Origin: Cardinalis cardinalis
Taxonomy: Eukaryota; Chordata; Aves; Passeriformes; Cardinalidae
Assembly (NCBI GenBank): GCA_014549065.1
Contig: JACDOX010000016.1
Span: 5,629,757-5,693,756, forward strand
Direction: 5' to 3'
DNA length: 64,000 nucleotides
Shown here: piece by piece, positions 1 through 13,276 of the stretch
Numbering within the stretch: the stretch's first letter is position 1
Layout: each line of letters opens with the position of its first letter
Made by a program: the position numbers and the translations under genes
The notes under the pieces: model-generated
Database searches by the model: none
Seen by the model: only the letters and a program-made list of their open reading frames with translations
Told to the model about the DNA's origin: nothing

Positions 1-3000
1 GATTTGAGGAAAGGTTTTCACAAGCCTCAAATTGACTTAAGTGCTCAGGAATTGCTTTAAAGCATGATTTCCCCATCTATGCATCTGAATGTGGGGTCCC
101 TGGACAACACTTTAAACAGAATTTTTGACCTCAGTGTGTAATTTAAGGGCCATAGTAAATGTAGACAAAATACTTAATGGACGCTTGCATTTTTGTAATG
201 TGGTGAAGATTTTATTCTTCCAGACACAAGGTTCTGGTTTGATTCTATCACATTTTCTTATGTTTTCTGTAAAAAATGCTCCCTTTCATATCTATATAGT
301 ACTCACATTGTGTTGTCTGCAAAATACTGANGTTTGCCTAATCTAAACTGCTTCATTTGCAGTCTTATCTGAAAAAAAAAAAGTTTCAGTGTATGACAAG
401 TGATCTATCTTAATAATTATCTCTTCAGTATGCCTTCCGGTGAATAATCAACTTGTTCCAATTTACTTTGCAAAATATATAAAACAGTTTTGTAGAGAAC
501 TCAGCTCAGAACCAGCTCAGAAAACGACCCTTCAAGTGTAGTGGCCTCACACAGTGAAACTGTTCCTCAGGAGAAAACTAAAATAATTTGTAATTGTTCA
601 TTTCACATTATAAGTTATAATTGTTCATTTCTCTGCCCAGAGGGGACACACAGCTGGGGTGAACATAGGAGTGTTTTAGGATTAGCAAATACATGTATAG
701 TAGATTAATGGAGAAATGATTGGATGTTGTGTTTAAGACACAGGCAATTGAATGTGCAGCAGGTAAACCTAGAAGATCTACAAAGGCAGTCTTATTTAAA
801 TCCTTTTTTTTATATTTTTATTCATTTCAGTTGCCAAAATGTACCTAATCCTGCCAATTCTTGTATAAAATAAATTCATTTCTATTTAGCTCTATTTTTT
901 TTAATGTTTTCCAATTGAAATTCAGGTCTTCATACATTCTGACCTTTTCAAGAAAGCCTGCTTCATTGTGAATTGTGAGTGCATTAGGAAGGTAAACACA
1001 TTCAGTACTTGTTATTCAATGAGTTTGGATTTAGAAAGTCATTGTCAATAGGTTAATCCTTTTGTACAGACAGTCTCTTTGGCTAAGAGGCATCTTGAAC
1101 AAATAAAGGTTTTACCAAAATACTAATTTTTCAGTCTTCCTGTCAACTGTCAAAGAACAAACCTCAGTGGAGGTCTTAAAATTGGTTATTTCTAGTTTAT
1201 ATTCACTTCATGTCAGCACAGTTTGAAAAAGAACTTCTGNATACAGAAGCCTAGTCACAGGCTATTTGTTACTCTGCTCGAGAAATCATTAAAACCTAGG
1301 ATTTTCTTGGAGTGTTTTATGAGGATGAGGGAAGGGATAAGTTTATCTGGGTTCAACAAATATTTATAAATACCATGAATAAAAGGAATACCAAATTCAG
1401 CAGCAGATTGGGTAGGCACTTAAAGAGAAAATAACATATCCCCAATCTGATAAAAAGTCAAGTGTCTCTTGAACTGCATATCACAATATTTGCCAAGTGG
1501 ATATATTTTAGACTATTGGTTAAATGTGAAAGTAGAAATTAGGGATTCTGAGAGAGAATTGCAATAAAACAGCTCCTTGCAAGAATTATGTGGGCAGAAG
1601 TTCAGCAATAAATAAGGTGAGGCCNTATGTACAACTTTTATTTCACTGTTTTTTTAAGTCCTTTCATTGCTTCACAGGCTTCCTACAGAGCCTGTATTTC
1701 TGTTTATTTCTACATCAAAAATTACAGACAACATGACTGCAAAGGAAAATGTCCATCCACACAAGCAGGCAATAAGATAGCCCTCTTGAAATACAAATGC
1801 CAGAAATTGTTTGAAGATTCCTGGATCAACAATCCACTGAAACACAACCTGAGCTCATGAGTCAGAGCCACAGGAGACCAAAACTACAGAAAAGACACTC
1901 TTCACTCAACCTCCTTCTGGATGTTCTTCACCATGAGCTGTATCTTGATGATGCCCCCTAAATGTGAACAATTTCTCCTCACTTTCAGGGGGATGTCCTG
2001 GAAATTTCAACATCCCTTACACATTTTTCCTCTTCTCCATTGAGGACATACATCTTGTCCAGGAAAANAANGAGTCAGTAGGGACCTTCTATATTTCCTT
2101 ACATGAAAACAGGGGTTTTTCACATTGAGTTATCTAATCTTTGGTCTAGCATTAAACATCCTATTTCACTCAGGGTACTTCAACAGCCAAACAGAGCTTT
2201 CTCCTTAAAATCTGCAGTGCTTATAAATTGTATCTACATTTTTAATGTGTTCATCATAAAATATGTATTTATTGTGAAGTTTATGACTAACAGTGCTTCA
2301 TTAAGATATAGAAGGNATTGGAATTATACATATTATCTGATCAACAAAATAAAGAGCAGTTCCTCAGCTGCTTCAGTAAAGTCCTGTGGGTTGAATGTCA
2401 GCTGGAAAAAAAGTCAGGTGACATTTGCTGCAGGGGTAATCTATTGCTTTGTCTTCTATCAGNCTTCATGATTTATATTTTTCTGGAGCTGTTCTTGCCA
2501 GATTGACATTTACATATAATTTTTTAATATACTTCATATTCACATGCACATTTAATTTTTTATTAAATAGTCAGGACTTCATAGAGTATGGCTGGCTGAA
2601 TGCAAAATGATTGACTAATTTGGGGGCTAATTATGTAGATTTAGCTGGAGCCAGCAGGTACCTGCTCAAAAGTCAAAGTGCATACCTGAAATTGTGTTGC
2701 AGAGTTTGGGNCCAATTAATGAGAATGGTCAAGAANGTGCTAATGCTTCCAGGAATAAAAATATGCTTCGTGTCTAAAAATACTTTTGCACACTTGTAGA
2801 TAGAATTTAAAGATGGTATCTGGGCATGCTTTGTTTTCCCAAGGAACTTTATATAGATCTTTGGGATAAAAAGCATAGATAAAATGCTAAATAGCATAGA
2901 TTGACAGCTGGTTGTTCCATTGTGTCAGGGAATATAGTCAAAAAACCAAAAAAANCCAAACTTTTCAAAACTGGTCTCTAAGCAGTTCAAATAAATGTGC

Positions 3001-6000
3001 AATGTTCCTCTTTTATAAAGGCTTGAAAAATGCTTAGCTTCTATCAGAAGAGAATAAAGTAAACAATTTTATTAATTCCACAACCAGTAGCCTTCTGCTC
3101 CACTATTTTGTTGTGAATTTGACAGCTTTTTCTGTATATTAATTACTGCAAATGGACTTGTAGCTTCCTATCATAAAGCTGAAGCATGTACTGATTTTAT
3201 TCNTTCTCCTCTGTCTGCCTCTGAAACTGTGTATTTGACAATTTTCTTATTCTTTCAGATTTCCAAACTGTGAAGGAAATAGGCACACAAGAAATAGCAG
3301 GTCAGCCCCAGGGCTGACACACTGAGTGCAGGTGGAACTTTTAGCTTGATTCCCTTGACAGAGAAAATGAGGGAAAGATAAGCAGGATTTTGTCCCTGAA
3401 ACTGCTGTCCTTGGGCAGGCATGTTTTTAACAGCCCATAGAGCATCAGGATATGTTCAAAAAGTCCTTCTTCATCAACAGTGTCAGATCAGGAATAAATT
3501 AATAACGAGCACAGTCATAGGCACAGTGCCAGTCTGAGGTATTGGAGTACCCTCTGAATGAAGTAATATGGCCCCTCAAATTCCTATATGCATTTAGAAA
3601 AAAACCCACAAAANATAACATATTCTATTTCTTAAATNTATTTATTGAATTATTTAAATGTATATACATAGGTCTGTATATTAAAATTTGGAGTTTCTTT
3701 TGTGTTGCATGAATTTAACCAATAGCTTTTAAACAACAAAGAGACAGGACAAAATCAGTGGGCTATTGTTTTGAATTTGTGGATTTCTGAGCATGATTAG
3801 ATGGACAGTAATCTGATATTTTTTCTACATTAATTCTGTTTACTGACTGGAACAGTGCAAGGTCTTGTGCTTGCATATCATTTTTCAGATCAGGCACTGT
3901 ACAGTTCCACAGATTTAANAGAAGCATAAATGCACCATGATAAGAAAAAAATGTATTATGTAAATAACTGTTTAGAGTTCAAAAAGTACATGTACAAAAT
4001 ATAAACACGTTCAAAAATTGTGGGAAAAAATGACAGGGCAATTAAACATTAATTCTGGTTTGAATGAGGGAAAGTCAGAATTTAACTAAAGAGGAATCAA
4101 TGTGGCTGACTGGCAGAATTTCAATAGCACTACAATAACATTCCAAAGGACAAACCTTCACCTTATGGCACAACACTTTGCTCCATGCTTTTCTCAAATG
4201 CCAAATGTCATTGACTTCAGTGTGGACCCAGCTGACTGTTTAGATGAGACAATAGCTGGTAATTGCATTAAGTTACATTGATTTTTGAAACTATTCTATT
4301 TCCAAAGTTTTGATCTAACTACTAATTTTGCTCTTTATACTGCAAAGCACAAGAAAGATTTGAAAGGAAATGACAATTTATAGTAAGTTTGAGATAGNCT
4401 GCAAAAATCACTAAAGATGTGGAATAACACTTACTTCCAATCAGACCAAGTAATTTAGAACCATCCTAAAGATCAGAGAAATGNCTCTTTTGAGAAAATT
4501 TCCAGCTGAGGAGGAGAGCAATGGAGTGGCTTTGGTGGGCACTGGCATCCAGTCAAAATCAACCCTCACCACTGGCATCATTTCAATATACAGTTATAAA
4601 TATCNAAGAGTTTTGCTCCAGACTTTGGGCTGTAAACAAATGTATTAATGTGCATACTAAAAATCAGCATTTCATCATAAATATCTGAATCTATACTGAT
4701 AAAATACGCTGAGTGTAGTGAATAGAAGCTAAGTTTACATCTGAGTATGATTCTGCATCCACATGCATCATTGTTAATCACAGGTATTGTTTCCCCTTGC
4801 AATTATGTCATGGGGCAGCAAAATCCAGGGACCCAGCATGCTGGCATCCCCACACACAGTGCTGTTCTGCATCCTGCTGTTTAAAGCTGGGTTAGTGTGT
4901 ACATGCCAGGTTACAGTTGCAACAGAAGAATTAAAAATATACTTCTTGTGATGAAAACTTTGAGTTATACCAGTGTAGGTATCCATTGTGTACCTACCAG
5001 GATAACAGTGCTTCACAGCCTTCCTGCCAAACACAGGCATTGCAACAGCAAAGTTCTGCAGTGTGTCAGAGATCAGCTGTGTGCAACCAGTGCAGAGATG
5101 GGCAGATGTGCAGAGCAGAGCAGTCACTGCCTCCTTGTGGGGCAAACACAACACCTTGTGCCACACAGGGCTGATGCTGGGGGTCCCCTGGCCACAGAAT
5201 CCAGCTGTGTGCTGCACTCACCTCACCCCACTCAGAGGCTGCTCCTGTGCCACCAAAGGCTGGAATTCCACATTATCACATGGAACTCNCTCCATACACG
5301 AGTCAGATTTTGCCAACTGCCATGCTTAGAAATTGATAATGGAATAAAAAAATACGCAGAACAGGAAAAAATANTCTAAAAATTCTGAAACACCCTGGTT
5401 AAGCTCCCACCCCTACTCAAAGTTCTGTTTGCTGCATGATTAAGTTCACAGAACTAAGCTGTAATCTATTTTGTTTTGGTCACAATGAAAATGTGACAGG
5501 ATGAACATCAGCCCCAGGCTGCTTCAGGAGGAACTTGAGGTTCCTGTTGTGTTCAGGGCTGCTCTTGCTGCATCTTCACAGCTCCTGGTATCTAATCTAA
5601 CTTGCATATGTGTATCCGTGCTGTTGACAAGTACCCTGAAAGTATTGGAATCATACCAAGAACTTAAAATAATCTCAAGCTAGCAAATGAAAAATTATTC
5701 TTTAAAGTTAAGTTTTCATGATTCACTTTCACTGTGTAGCTTTTGATCTTTCTCAGGTAGAGACCATATGTCATAGGCAGGATATATTTGAATCTGGAAT
5801 ATTTTTACAGGTATTTCTGTTGATCTGTGAAAGGATAGATTTAGAAATGCTCTAGAAATACAAGGAATCAAGCTGAGAAATATTTTCATTTCTATCTTTC
5901 AAAATTATATGGGGACACAAGAGGGTCTTCCAACTTGAAATTTAAGGTAACTATGATATCAGGAAAACTTACAAGATTTAATCTTGGACCCAGAATAATT

Positions 6001-7240
6001 TTCNTTTTTAGTCAATTTTTAAAGACTTTGTCTGGCCAATTTTAGGACCTGTCAATTCTAGAATGCACAGAAACTCTTCCCCACATGGAATTTGCCCTCT
6101 CTGCTCTTTGAGAAAAAGGATCCCTTTTTGTCTGAAAGTTGTATTAATAGATGCCGATGTACATTATGCTGGTATTTAATGCAATATATTGTGTCTTTGA
6201 AGAACAGCATAGAAACAATGCNTGCAGCAAAAGGCAGCTGAGCTAAAGAGGGGTCTCTATAGAAAATTCCAGACTGGAAAAAGTCTTTTTTTTTTCATAT
6301 TCTGTGAGACGTACATTCCTCTGTAAAATTGTCCAATAGTTTTTTTAATGTATTTTACCTTATTTTTTATTTAACTATTTTAACTTAATGGATTTGCTGT
6401 GAATCACATGACAGCAGTACAACACTCACTTTATATTTTTTGCCAAGGTATAAACCTCTGCCCAATACATAATTATACCTTGTGTTTTTAAAATGTCAAT
6501 TATATAAAAATCAAAATAAATACCAGGCAATTTTACAATTAGGTCTTTCATTAAAGACACAGTATGACAACATAATCAGCTTTTCATTTAATGGTTTGAA
6601 AAGTCATCAAAGTCTAATTAATATGCTGCAGTAATAACCACGCTGCTTGCATTCTTTTTCTTTCCCTGTGCTTTCGAATCTTTCTTTCAGTTAGTGATCT
6701 CAAAATACTGCCATATGCAGATTCCTGTATTTTGCATATGCCATATCATGCATATGCCATAAATCATATGCCAGCTTTGTAGAATTACTTAACCCTTACC
6801 AGTGAATTTCAGTGAAGTTCTAAAGACAGTTTGGGAACGTTTGGATTAAAGCCAAACAGCCGCATTACCACNTCCAATGTTTTATCTTAGGATGTGCTGG
6901 GTTCAGCCTGCTCTGTCAATAAGAATACACTGGCTGCCCTTTACTCTCCATGCCCTGAAAAAGTAGAATGGACTGAAGTAGATGGGGTTTTTTCATGTGG
7001 TTAAAGTTCAGCTGGGAAAGAGTAATTAAAAACAGTTGAAAAGTGTTTTAATGATGATCTAAGTCCAAGGAAACTTGATAACCTTCCATTTCAGCAATGA
7101 ATTCAAGCATTTAATGATCCCTGCAGGGAGAAACACATTTGAAACAAAAAAATTTACTCTCTCCTTAAATACCTTTGCAGACCCATGTGTGTCTCTTAGA
7201 TGGAAAGGAAAGAAAAAGAAAGGGCAGAGCAGGGGCNTGC
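1..7240. other. AT-rich unique sequence, no gene recognised
   Basis: All frames are broken by frequent stops and the open stretches are short and low in complexity. A GC-richer patch at about 4800-5330 carries overlapping open frames on both strands (147 and 160 codons), but neither resembles a known protein and both look like a consequence of CAG/CTG-rich composition. Around 6711-6772 the motif CATATGCCA and variants recur several times, a small local repeat. A homeodomain-type TAATTAAT lies at 6615-6622. I see no transposable element that I can name in this stretch. Confidence 0.6.
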
Positions 7241-7244
7241 AGTT

Positions 7245-7890
7245 CACATGGGCAGCTGTGGTGTGCAGCAGCCACACTCAGCATGGTGTGAGCTGCTCNN
7301 NNNNNNNNNNNNNNNNNNNNNNNNNNNNNNNNNNNNNNNNNNNNNNNNNNNNNNNNNNNNNNNNNNNNNNNNNNNNNNNNNNNNNNNNNNNNNNNNNNNN
7401 NNNNNNNNNNNNNNNNNNNNNNNNNNNNNNNNNNNNNNNNNNNNNNNNNNNNNNNNNNNNNNNNNNNNTGGTGCACACTCACCATGGTGTGGGGCTGCTC
7501 CTCCTGCACAGGATGCTTTCTGAGAGGATGTAAGCTGCTCCTCCTGCACAGGATGCTTTGTGAGAGCGTGGGGAGTGTGTAACAGCTGTGTAACCATGGT
7601 GTGGAGCTACTCCTCCTGCCCAGGGAGGGTGAGGAGTGTGTAACAGTTGTGTAACTCATCATGGTGTGAGCTGCTCCCTCCTGCACAGGATGCTTTGTGG
7701 GAAGGTGAGGAGTGTGTAACAGCTGTGTGACCATGGTGTGCAGCTGCACAGGATGGTGCACACTCACCATGGTGTGCAGCTGCACAGGATGGTGCACACT
7801 CACCATGGTGTGGGGCTGCTCCTCCTGCACAGGATGCTTTCTGAGAGGGTGTAAGCTGCTCCTCCTGCACAGGATGCTTTGTGGCAAGGT
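7245..7890. repeat. GC-rich higher-order minisatellite interrupted by a gap
   Basis: The tract is built from related modules containing CACCATGGTGTG, GCTGCTCCTCCTGCACAGG and GGAGTGTGTAACAGCTGTGT. A clean 36-base period is visible at 7731, 7767 and 7803. A longer block starting at 7469 recurs almost unchanged at 7790, so there is also a higher-order period of 321 bases. The tract is clearly GC-richer than its flanks. Long open frames across it on the minus strand (up to 240 codons including undefined residues) arise from the repeat and the gap and show no coding signature. The true array length is unknown because of the gap. Confidence 0.93.
7299..7468. other. assembly gap of 170 Ns inside the minisatellite
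   Basis: This is an unbroken run of N. Repeat modules of the same family lie on both sides, so the gap most likely represents array copies that could not be assembled. Confidence 0.99.
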
Positions 7891-7895
7891 GGGAG

Positions 7896-10800
7896 GGTTG
7901 CAGCCCTTAGCTCCACACTGCTGAGTGCATGCTCAAGTGCAGGTGAAATTGATACTACATGACCCCAATGAGAAAAGTGACATTTAATTCACCTGCACCT
8001 GAGAAGATAAAATATTTGACCCCTTAGAGTTGTTAACAAAGATGCTCTTAACTTGCTAAGAAGTGAGGAAATATTTGCAGTCTTCCCCTCATCATCTTTG
8101 ATTCTGTAGTGTAAATCATTTAACTATAAATNAATAAATTGTGTATTATGAAACTCAGTATTTTAGAAAGTTGAATGGTAAACAGCATCATCATAAAGAA
8201 TTTTGTTCCTGATTTATGAGAGCAAGACAGTATTCAGTTGGCAAGAGGCTAATGCTGTAGAGATTAAATCAATCTTCATTATTGTTGCAAGGAAAAATGT
8301 TATAACAATAATAAATCTGAATGTCCATGAGAGATATTTACTATGTAAATTTTTGCTGAATCAAGATGGAAATAAACCCAAAAAGCTGGAGGATAGCTCC
8401 AGTGAAACCTGATGTTTTATAAAAGTAATTACTGGTCATTACTNTGGCAATATTTTACAGTGTATTTCTTTGGCAAAAAGGGAAAGCAAAAGAGTTTTTT
8501 GCAGAAGCCCTGTTGAATATTCTGACAAAGGATCCATGAATATTTGGACAGCTGGGAGAGTTTCTGAATAGATATTTTGTGAGATTGAGTTCTCTGAGCT
8601 TTCTAGGAGCTAATCATTTTGAGAGGGCAAGACAGGGCATGGTGAAAGGACTAGAATGTCCATCAGCATTTTCAGAAGTGCTAAGAGGCCTCCAGAGAGA
8701 TGACATTTGGCTTCTTAAAATGCAGTTCATGTGTTATCACCAATCTGGTGACATACATGCCCCCAGAAAGATTAACAAGGTTTGCCAGATATGCTGCAAG
8801 GTAAAAATACACTGTCAGAACTTAACCAGGCTTGGAATGATGTCAAGTGCAGATATGCTCTTGAAGGAGCCTTCTTAAAATCAGTCACAGTTAATTTGAT
8901 GTTCTTAACTTGTTTCTGATAATCTGTGCTGAGAGGCATGTCAGTATTCCACCCTGCAGCATTTTCAAGGTGATTTGGACTGTTAAAAAGATGAAGCATA
9001 AGAGAGGTGCTTAATTATAGGTAAGTGTGTGAACAAAGTGTGATATAAAGTAATTGAGTTAATAAAAGGATGGTGACTAACACAATAATAATAGCAATAT
9101 GAGTTTGTGATCCATATCCAGTAGACTTCAGATATGGTTGANAAAGATCCTAAATTAGTTTTCTAATTAATTGTTTGGAAACAAAATATTTTCATTTCAC
9201 TTTCCCTACTACTTTTGCTTGATTGCCATACTTTCATTTCAATTCCATGTTTCCGCTTTTCTGCTCTAATTCGTCTTTGCAATAATTGCTTCTGCTTCTT
9301 TTCATTTTGCTTCTCTTCTGTAATTCCACATTGCAGCTGGTCTTCAGCACCACACTCAGTGTAGCCACTTAAATAACAAATGCCACCAATCCNTAATGCT
9401 GTCAGTCATTAGGCAGTGTTTTTAACTGGATATCAGCTTCTCAAATTATTCTCACACCATCTGCTTGTTGAATATTTTTCATAGTTCATGTTTTTAGTTC
9501 TGTTCATTTATCCTTTAAACTGAGACATNCTGCAAAAGGGGCATTATTCTCTTGCTATGACAGTATGAGAGAGTTATTTTTTCCCTACCTGTTAGCTTAG
9601 TTTCTCAAGTAGCCCACAGCACAGATGCTGTAATTGTTGGTCTAGCAAAGCAGGCTGTATCTGCTGTGTCATTTCAGAAGGCAAAATTCATTTGTTTTAC
9701 TTGGAAGGGCCAAACACTTCCTCAGGTACTANGTTTGCATTGTATCTATTCTGCAGATTTTAACAAACCTTACCCTACCTCTAAGTGATGTGGAGGTATC
9801 ACTAGGTTTCCTTAANTTACACTGTTCCTTGTCTTGTTACTGGTAATTCTGAGATGCAAAAATGAGCTCCCAGTTTCTCTATCCCTTTAAAACATTTCAT
9901 TTGTGTAACAAATCCCCCTACGCTGCCCCTTCACCACATTCTCTCAGTATCCACAGGAGTTTTGGAGAGGAGCCCCAGGGTGACTCACAAGCCCTGTACT
10001 GATGGTATTTTTACCACAGAATGCATCCACACATGGCCAAATTGAGCTGGAGGTGTCACACAGCCACTGCAACCCTCATGTGGTTTTTCTTTAATTACAG
10101 GGTCTCCAGTGGTATTAGGTTGGTGCTGAGAAGTTTTCAATTGATTTTCCATAAATCAATAACCACAGAATCATTAAGNTGGATCAATGAATTCAACCAT
10201 TAATTTTGCTGAGTTGAAGAATAATAGCTTGTTGCTTATGAGCAGTACTTTGCATTATTTTCAGTTATTTCTATATTTGTAATTTGTGATTACTAACGTT
10301 TCAAAAAGGACAAATACTTCCAGGTGCTGGGAAAACCCCAACTAATCCATCCTCTGTCAGCTGTGAAATTGTGGCATAGTTAGATATAAGTGTACCTGAC
10401 TACAAGCCTGACAGGGCTGCAGTGGTTTGGGGTTGTCTAGCTTTCTGTAAAATGCTTTACCAGAAGTAATTTTTCACTCTCACCTCAGCTTCTCTGTCCT
10501 CTCTTACACACACTCATCTCTTGGCTTGGANAGCACTCAGTGAAACTGGTTATCCCTGCTCAGTGTGGAAATACTGAGTCCTCTGTAGAGTGGGTGGAAT
10601 CACCAGAAAGTAAAGTAGTTCTGCCTGGACTTGGTTGAGTGGTTACTTGGTGATCTGATGTTTTCTCTCACCAGAGGGATGGACATAACTGCAAGTTTCC
10701 TANACAGGTTTCTGCAGTCAGCATTCATTTTGCACAGTTGCTTCCTTTNAACGGATCATAAACCTTTTAAATTTCTATGAATTCTCTTGTTAGTGAGCTC

Positions 10801-12075
10801 ATGAGCACAGAAAGCTTTACATGCCATACCAGAGGTACTTCACAAAGATGGTTTCCTATTCTGAATTATCANTATTGTGGGCATCTTCCTTTTCTCCATG
10901 TTATCCTTAGAACATNAATGTCTATAAACATTTTCAGCCATCAGAATACTTTACCCCTATACAAAGAAGCAAACTAAAAAAGCTTAAACATTTTTAGGGA
11001 TAAAAACCTGGCTTTTTAAAAATTTTCTGTGTGGCTGATATTTCCCTATCCGATAGTGAAATTCAATCAATATTTCTTCATTTTAGGAAAATGATTTTGT
11101 TAAGGATTTACAAAACTGAGGCTTCAAATTTTAGTTTATGAAAATATTTGGCCCCTCCCTGCCATGCAAAAAGAGGCCTTTCAGGGCCAGGAATTCATTC
11201 CCCAATGCCCTTGGCTGTGCCTCTGCCATGGGAGGGACAGAGAGGGACAAAGGGCCACAGCTCACCTCCTCACCTCCTCCTGCTGTGGCTCAGACAAGCT
11301 ACACAGCCCTTCCACCATGGTTTAGAGCAAAGCTGAGGACTCCAAAACAAATATACAAAACTTTTAGATGTAATCTCATTTTCCCAGGGAAAGACCTTAA
11401 TATCTTACAGTAACAAACATTGTTAATCTCCTGATTGCATAAACTTTGTCTGAACCGTGGGTCCAAGTTATTTTGAAAAAGGTGATCCAGTGATATCAGG
11501 CCATGAGGAGGCTCCTTAGCTGGATGTGCAGGCAGAAGTCATTGAACAGGTTAATTGCTTGTGCTTATCTTTTAAAGCAAAGATACAANGTTTAGGAAAA
11601 ACACTTTTATACCATTTAATTCTTGACAATGGTGATAGAGCTTTTAGTTTTCAAATGTACTCAGGTCATGAAACTTTATGGCTTAACAAAATTAAAGGGT
11701 CACATCTAGTAATTGTCTTGTTTATTTTTATCTCTGAGAACTGTAAACATTTGAAATCTATGTAAATTATGAAATATTATAAAACCAAGAGTTTTAACTT
11801 TTTCTTAAATCTAGAGATACTCCAAATTCTAAAAAATCATTCCTCATTTCAAAATAAAAATAAGTTGGTATCAATTTTCATTTCACTTGTTGTTCCTGAT
11901 ATGTTTCTAAATTTGATTAGAGATTGAAGGTTGCTATTATTGCATTGTTCTTTTCTTGAAAGGTATATTCCTGGCCTAAATTGAGTTTCATTATCAAGTA
12001 ATTCTTATGATAGGCATCCAATTTTACTCTTGAAAAGTGAATTGAAGCAAAGGTCATTAAGTGCTCCTCCCTGGC
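7896..12075. other. AT-rich unique sequence, no gene recognised
   Basis: No frame longer than about 100 codons is present and none has recognisable protein similarity. A GC-richer patch at 11140-11340 (TCACCTCCTCACCTCCTCC within it) holds two overlapping plus-strand frames, which I regard as compositional. The segment at 8579-8878 has a 99-codon frame with no recognisable domain. No repeat element could be named. Confidence 0.6.
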
Positions 12076-12622
12076 TGTCATGGTTTAACCCCAGCTGGCC
12101 ACTCAGCCCTCACTCACTTCCCAGTGGTGGGATGAGTGAGAGAAGGGGAGGCTAAAAGTGAGGAAACTCATTTGTTGAGATAAAGACAGATTAACAAGTA
12201 AAGCAAAAATCATGCAAGCAAAGCTAACCAAGGAATTCATTCCTCCTTTCCCNAGGGCAGGCAGGNGTTCTGCATCCCCAGGACAGCAGGGCTCCACCCC
12301 ACATAACNGTGACTTGGGAGGACAAACACCATCACTCCAAATNNCCCCCTTCCTCCTCCTCCTCCAGCTTTATTGCTGAGCACAAGGCCATATGGTCTGG
12401 GATATTCNTTGGNTCAGTTGGGATCAGCTGTCCTGGCTGTGTCCCCTCCCAGCTCCTCGTTCATCCCCAGCCTCCTCACNGGTGGGGTGAGGAGCAGAAA
12501 AGGCCTTGGCTCTGTGTAAGCACTGCTCAGCAATAACAGAGCACCTCTGAATTATCAACACAGTTTTTATGAAAAATCCAAACCACAGCCCCATACCAGC
12601 TGCTGTGAAGCCAAAACCAACA
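12076..12622 (-). mobile_element. solo LTR of an avian endogenous retrovirus, reverse orientation
   Basis: The plus-strand left edge reads TGTCATGGTTTAACCCC, the reverse complement of the end of a very common avian LTR. The right edge reads CCAAAACCAACA, the reverse complement of its TGTTGGTTTTGG start. Inside, in minus orientation, are the expected landmarks: the GCTGAGCAGTGCTTACACAG block (rc near 12510-12530), the GGGACACAGCC block (rc near 12440), CAGCAATAAAGCTGG with an AATAAA (rc near 12370) and TTATCTCAAC (rc near 12175). The length is about 547 bases, bounded by TG and CA. No retroviral gene follows on either side, so this is a solo LTR. I see no convincing target-site duplication. 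The subfamily cannot be assigned without a repeat library. Confidence 0.86.
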
Positions 12623-13263
12623 CTCTTTTGAAAAACACTGGATATAGTACTGGAGTTTTGAAAGACATAAGTGAGCTGAAATGTTGACCAGCCATTATTG
12701 TCTCAATGTAATTTTCTGTTGCTAATGTGCTTAAGGAACTAAAATGTGGGATAATATATTTTATTATGTTTTCTAACATCAATTACTTGCTAACTTNCAG
12801 GGTCGTTTTCCCATAAGTCGCTCAACATTGCTATGCTAATTCATCTGCCAAGTCAAGGGTTAAATANCAGTGTACTCCAAATGAAATTAGATAAATTAAC
12901 TTAGCAACTCAATGGCTGTATGCTAGAAAGAGCAAGCTGAGATATCCTTCCCTTTTCTTAGTCAAGAACATTAGAAAATCAGGTGTTTCAAGAAAGCTGT
13001 TGGATATAAAAGGATGAGCCTCAAACACTTGCAACCTACATTTTCTTCAAAGAGTAATTTGTATAGAGACAATGTAAATTCACAGTTTATCCTCCAGTTT
13101 TGATCTGGTGACAGGTACCAGAAGCATCATGTCTACAGTAGCTCTGGTCTTTTAAGTGCCAGTATTTGGCAATGCTTTTTATATCAGGAGCATATGTGTT
13201 ACAATATCCTGAAGGCTTTCAACTTATTTAAACTTTTTAATTCATTCTAAAAGCATTTTTCTA

Positions 13264-13276
13264 TTTTTTTTTTTTT
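13264..13276. repeat. T13 homopolymer
   Basis: Thirteen consecutive T on the plus strand, preceded by CTA and followed by AGAA. It is a simple tract with no sign that it is the tail of a retroposed sequence. Confidence 0.9.

Noticed and set aside
4774..5379. Overlapping 147-codon minus and 160-codon plus frames
   Set aside because: They lie in a CAG/CTG-rich patch, overlap on opposite strands, contain no recognisable domain and lack exon boundaries in common.
7165..7887. 240-codon minus-strand open frame rich in HTPVQ/SCAGGA-type repeats
   Set aside because: It is produced entirely by the GC-rich minisatellite and by the N gap, which cannot contain stops; similar frames exist on the other strand.
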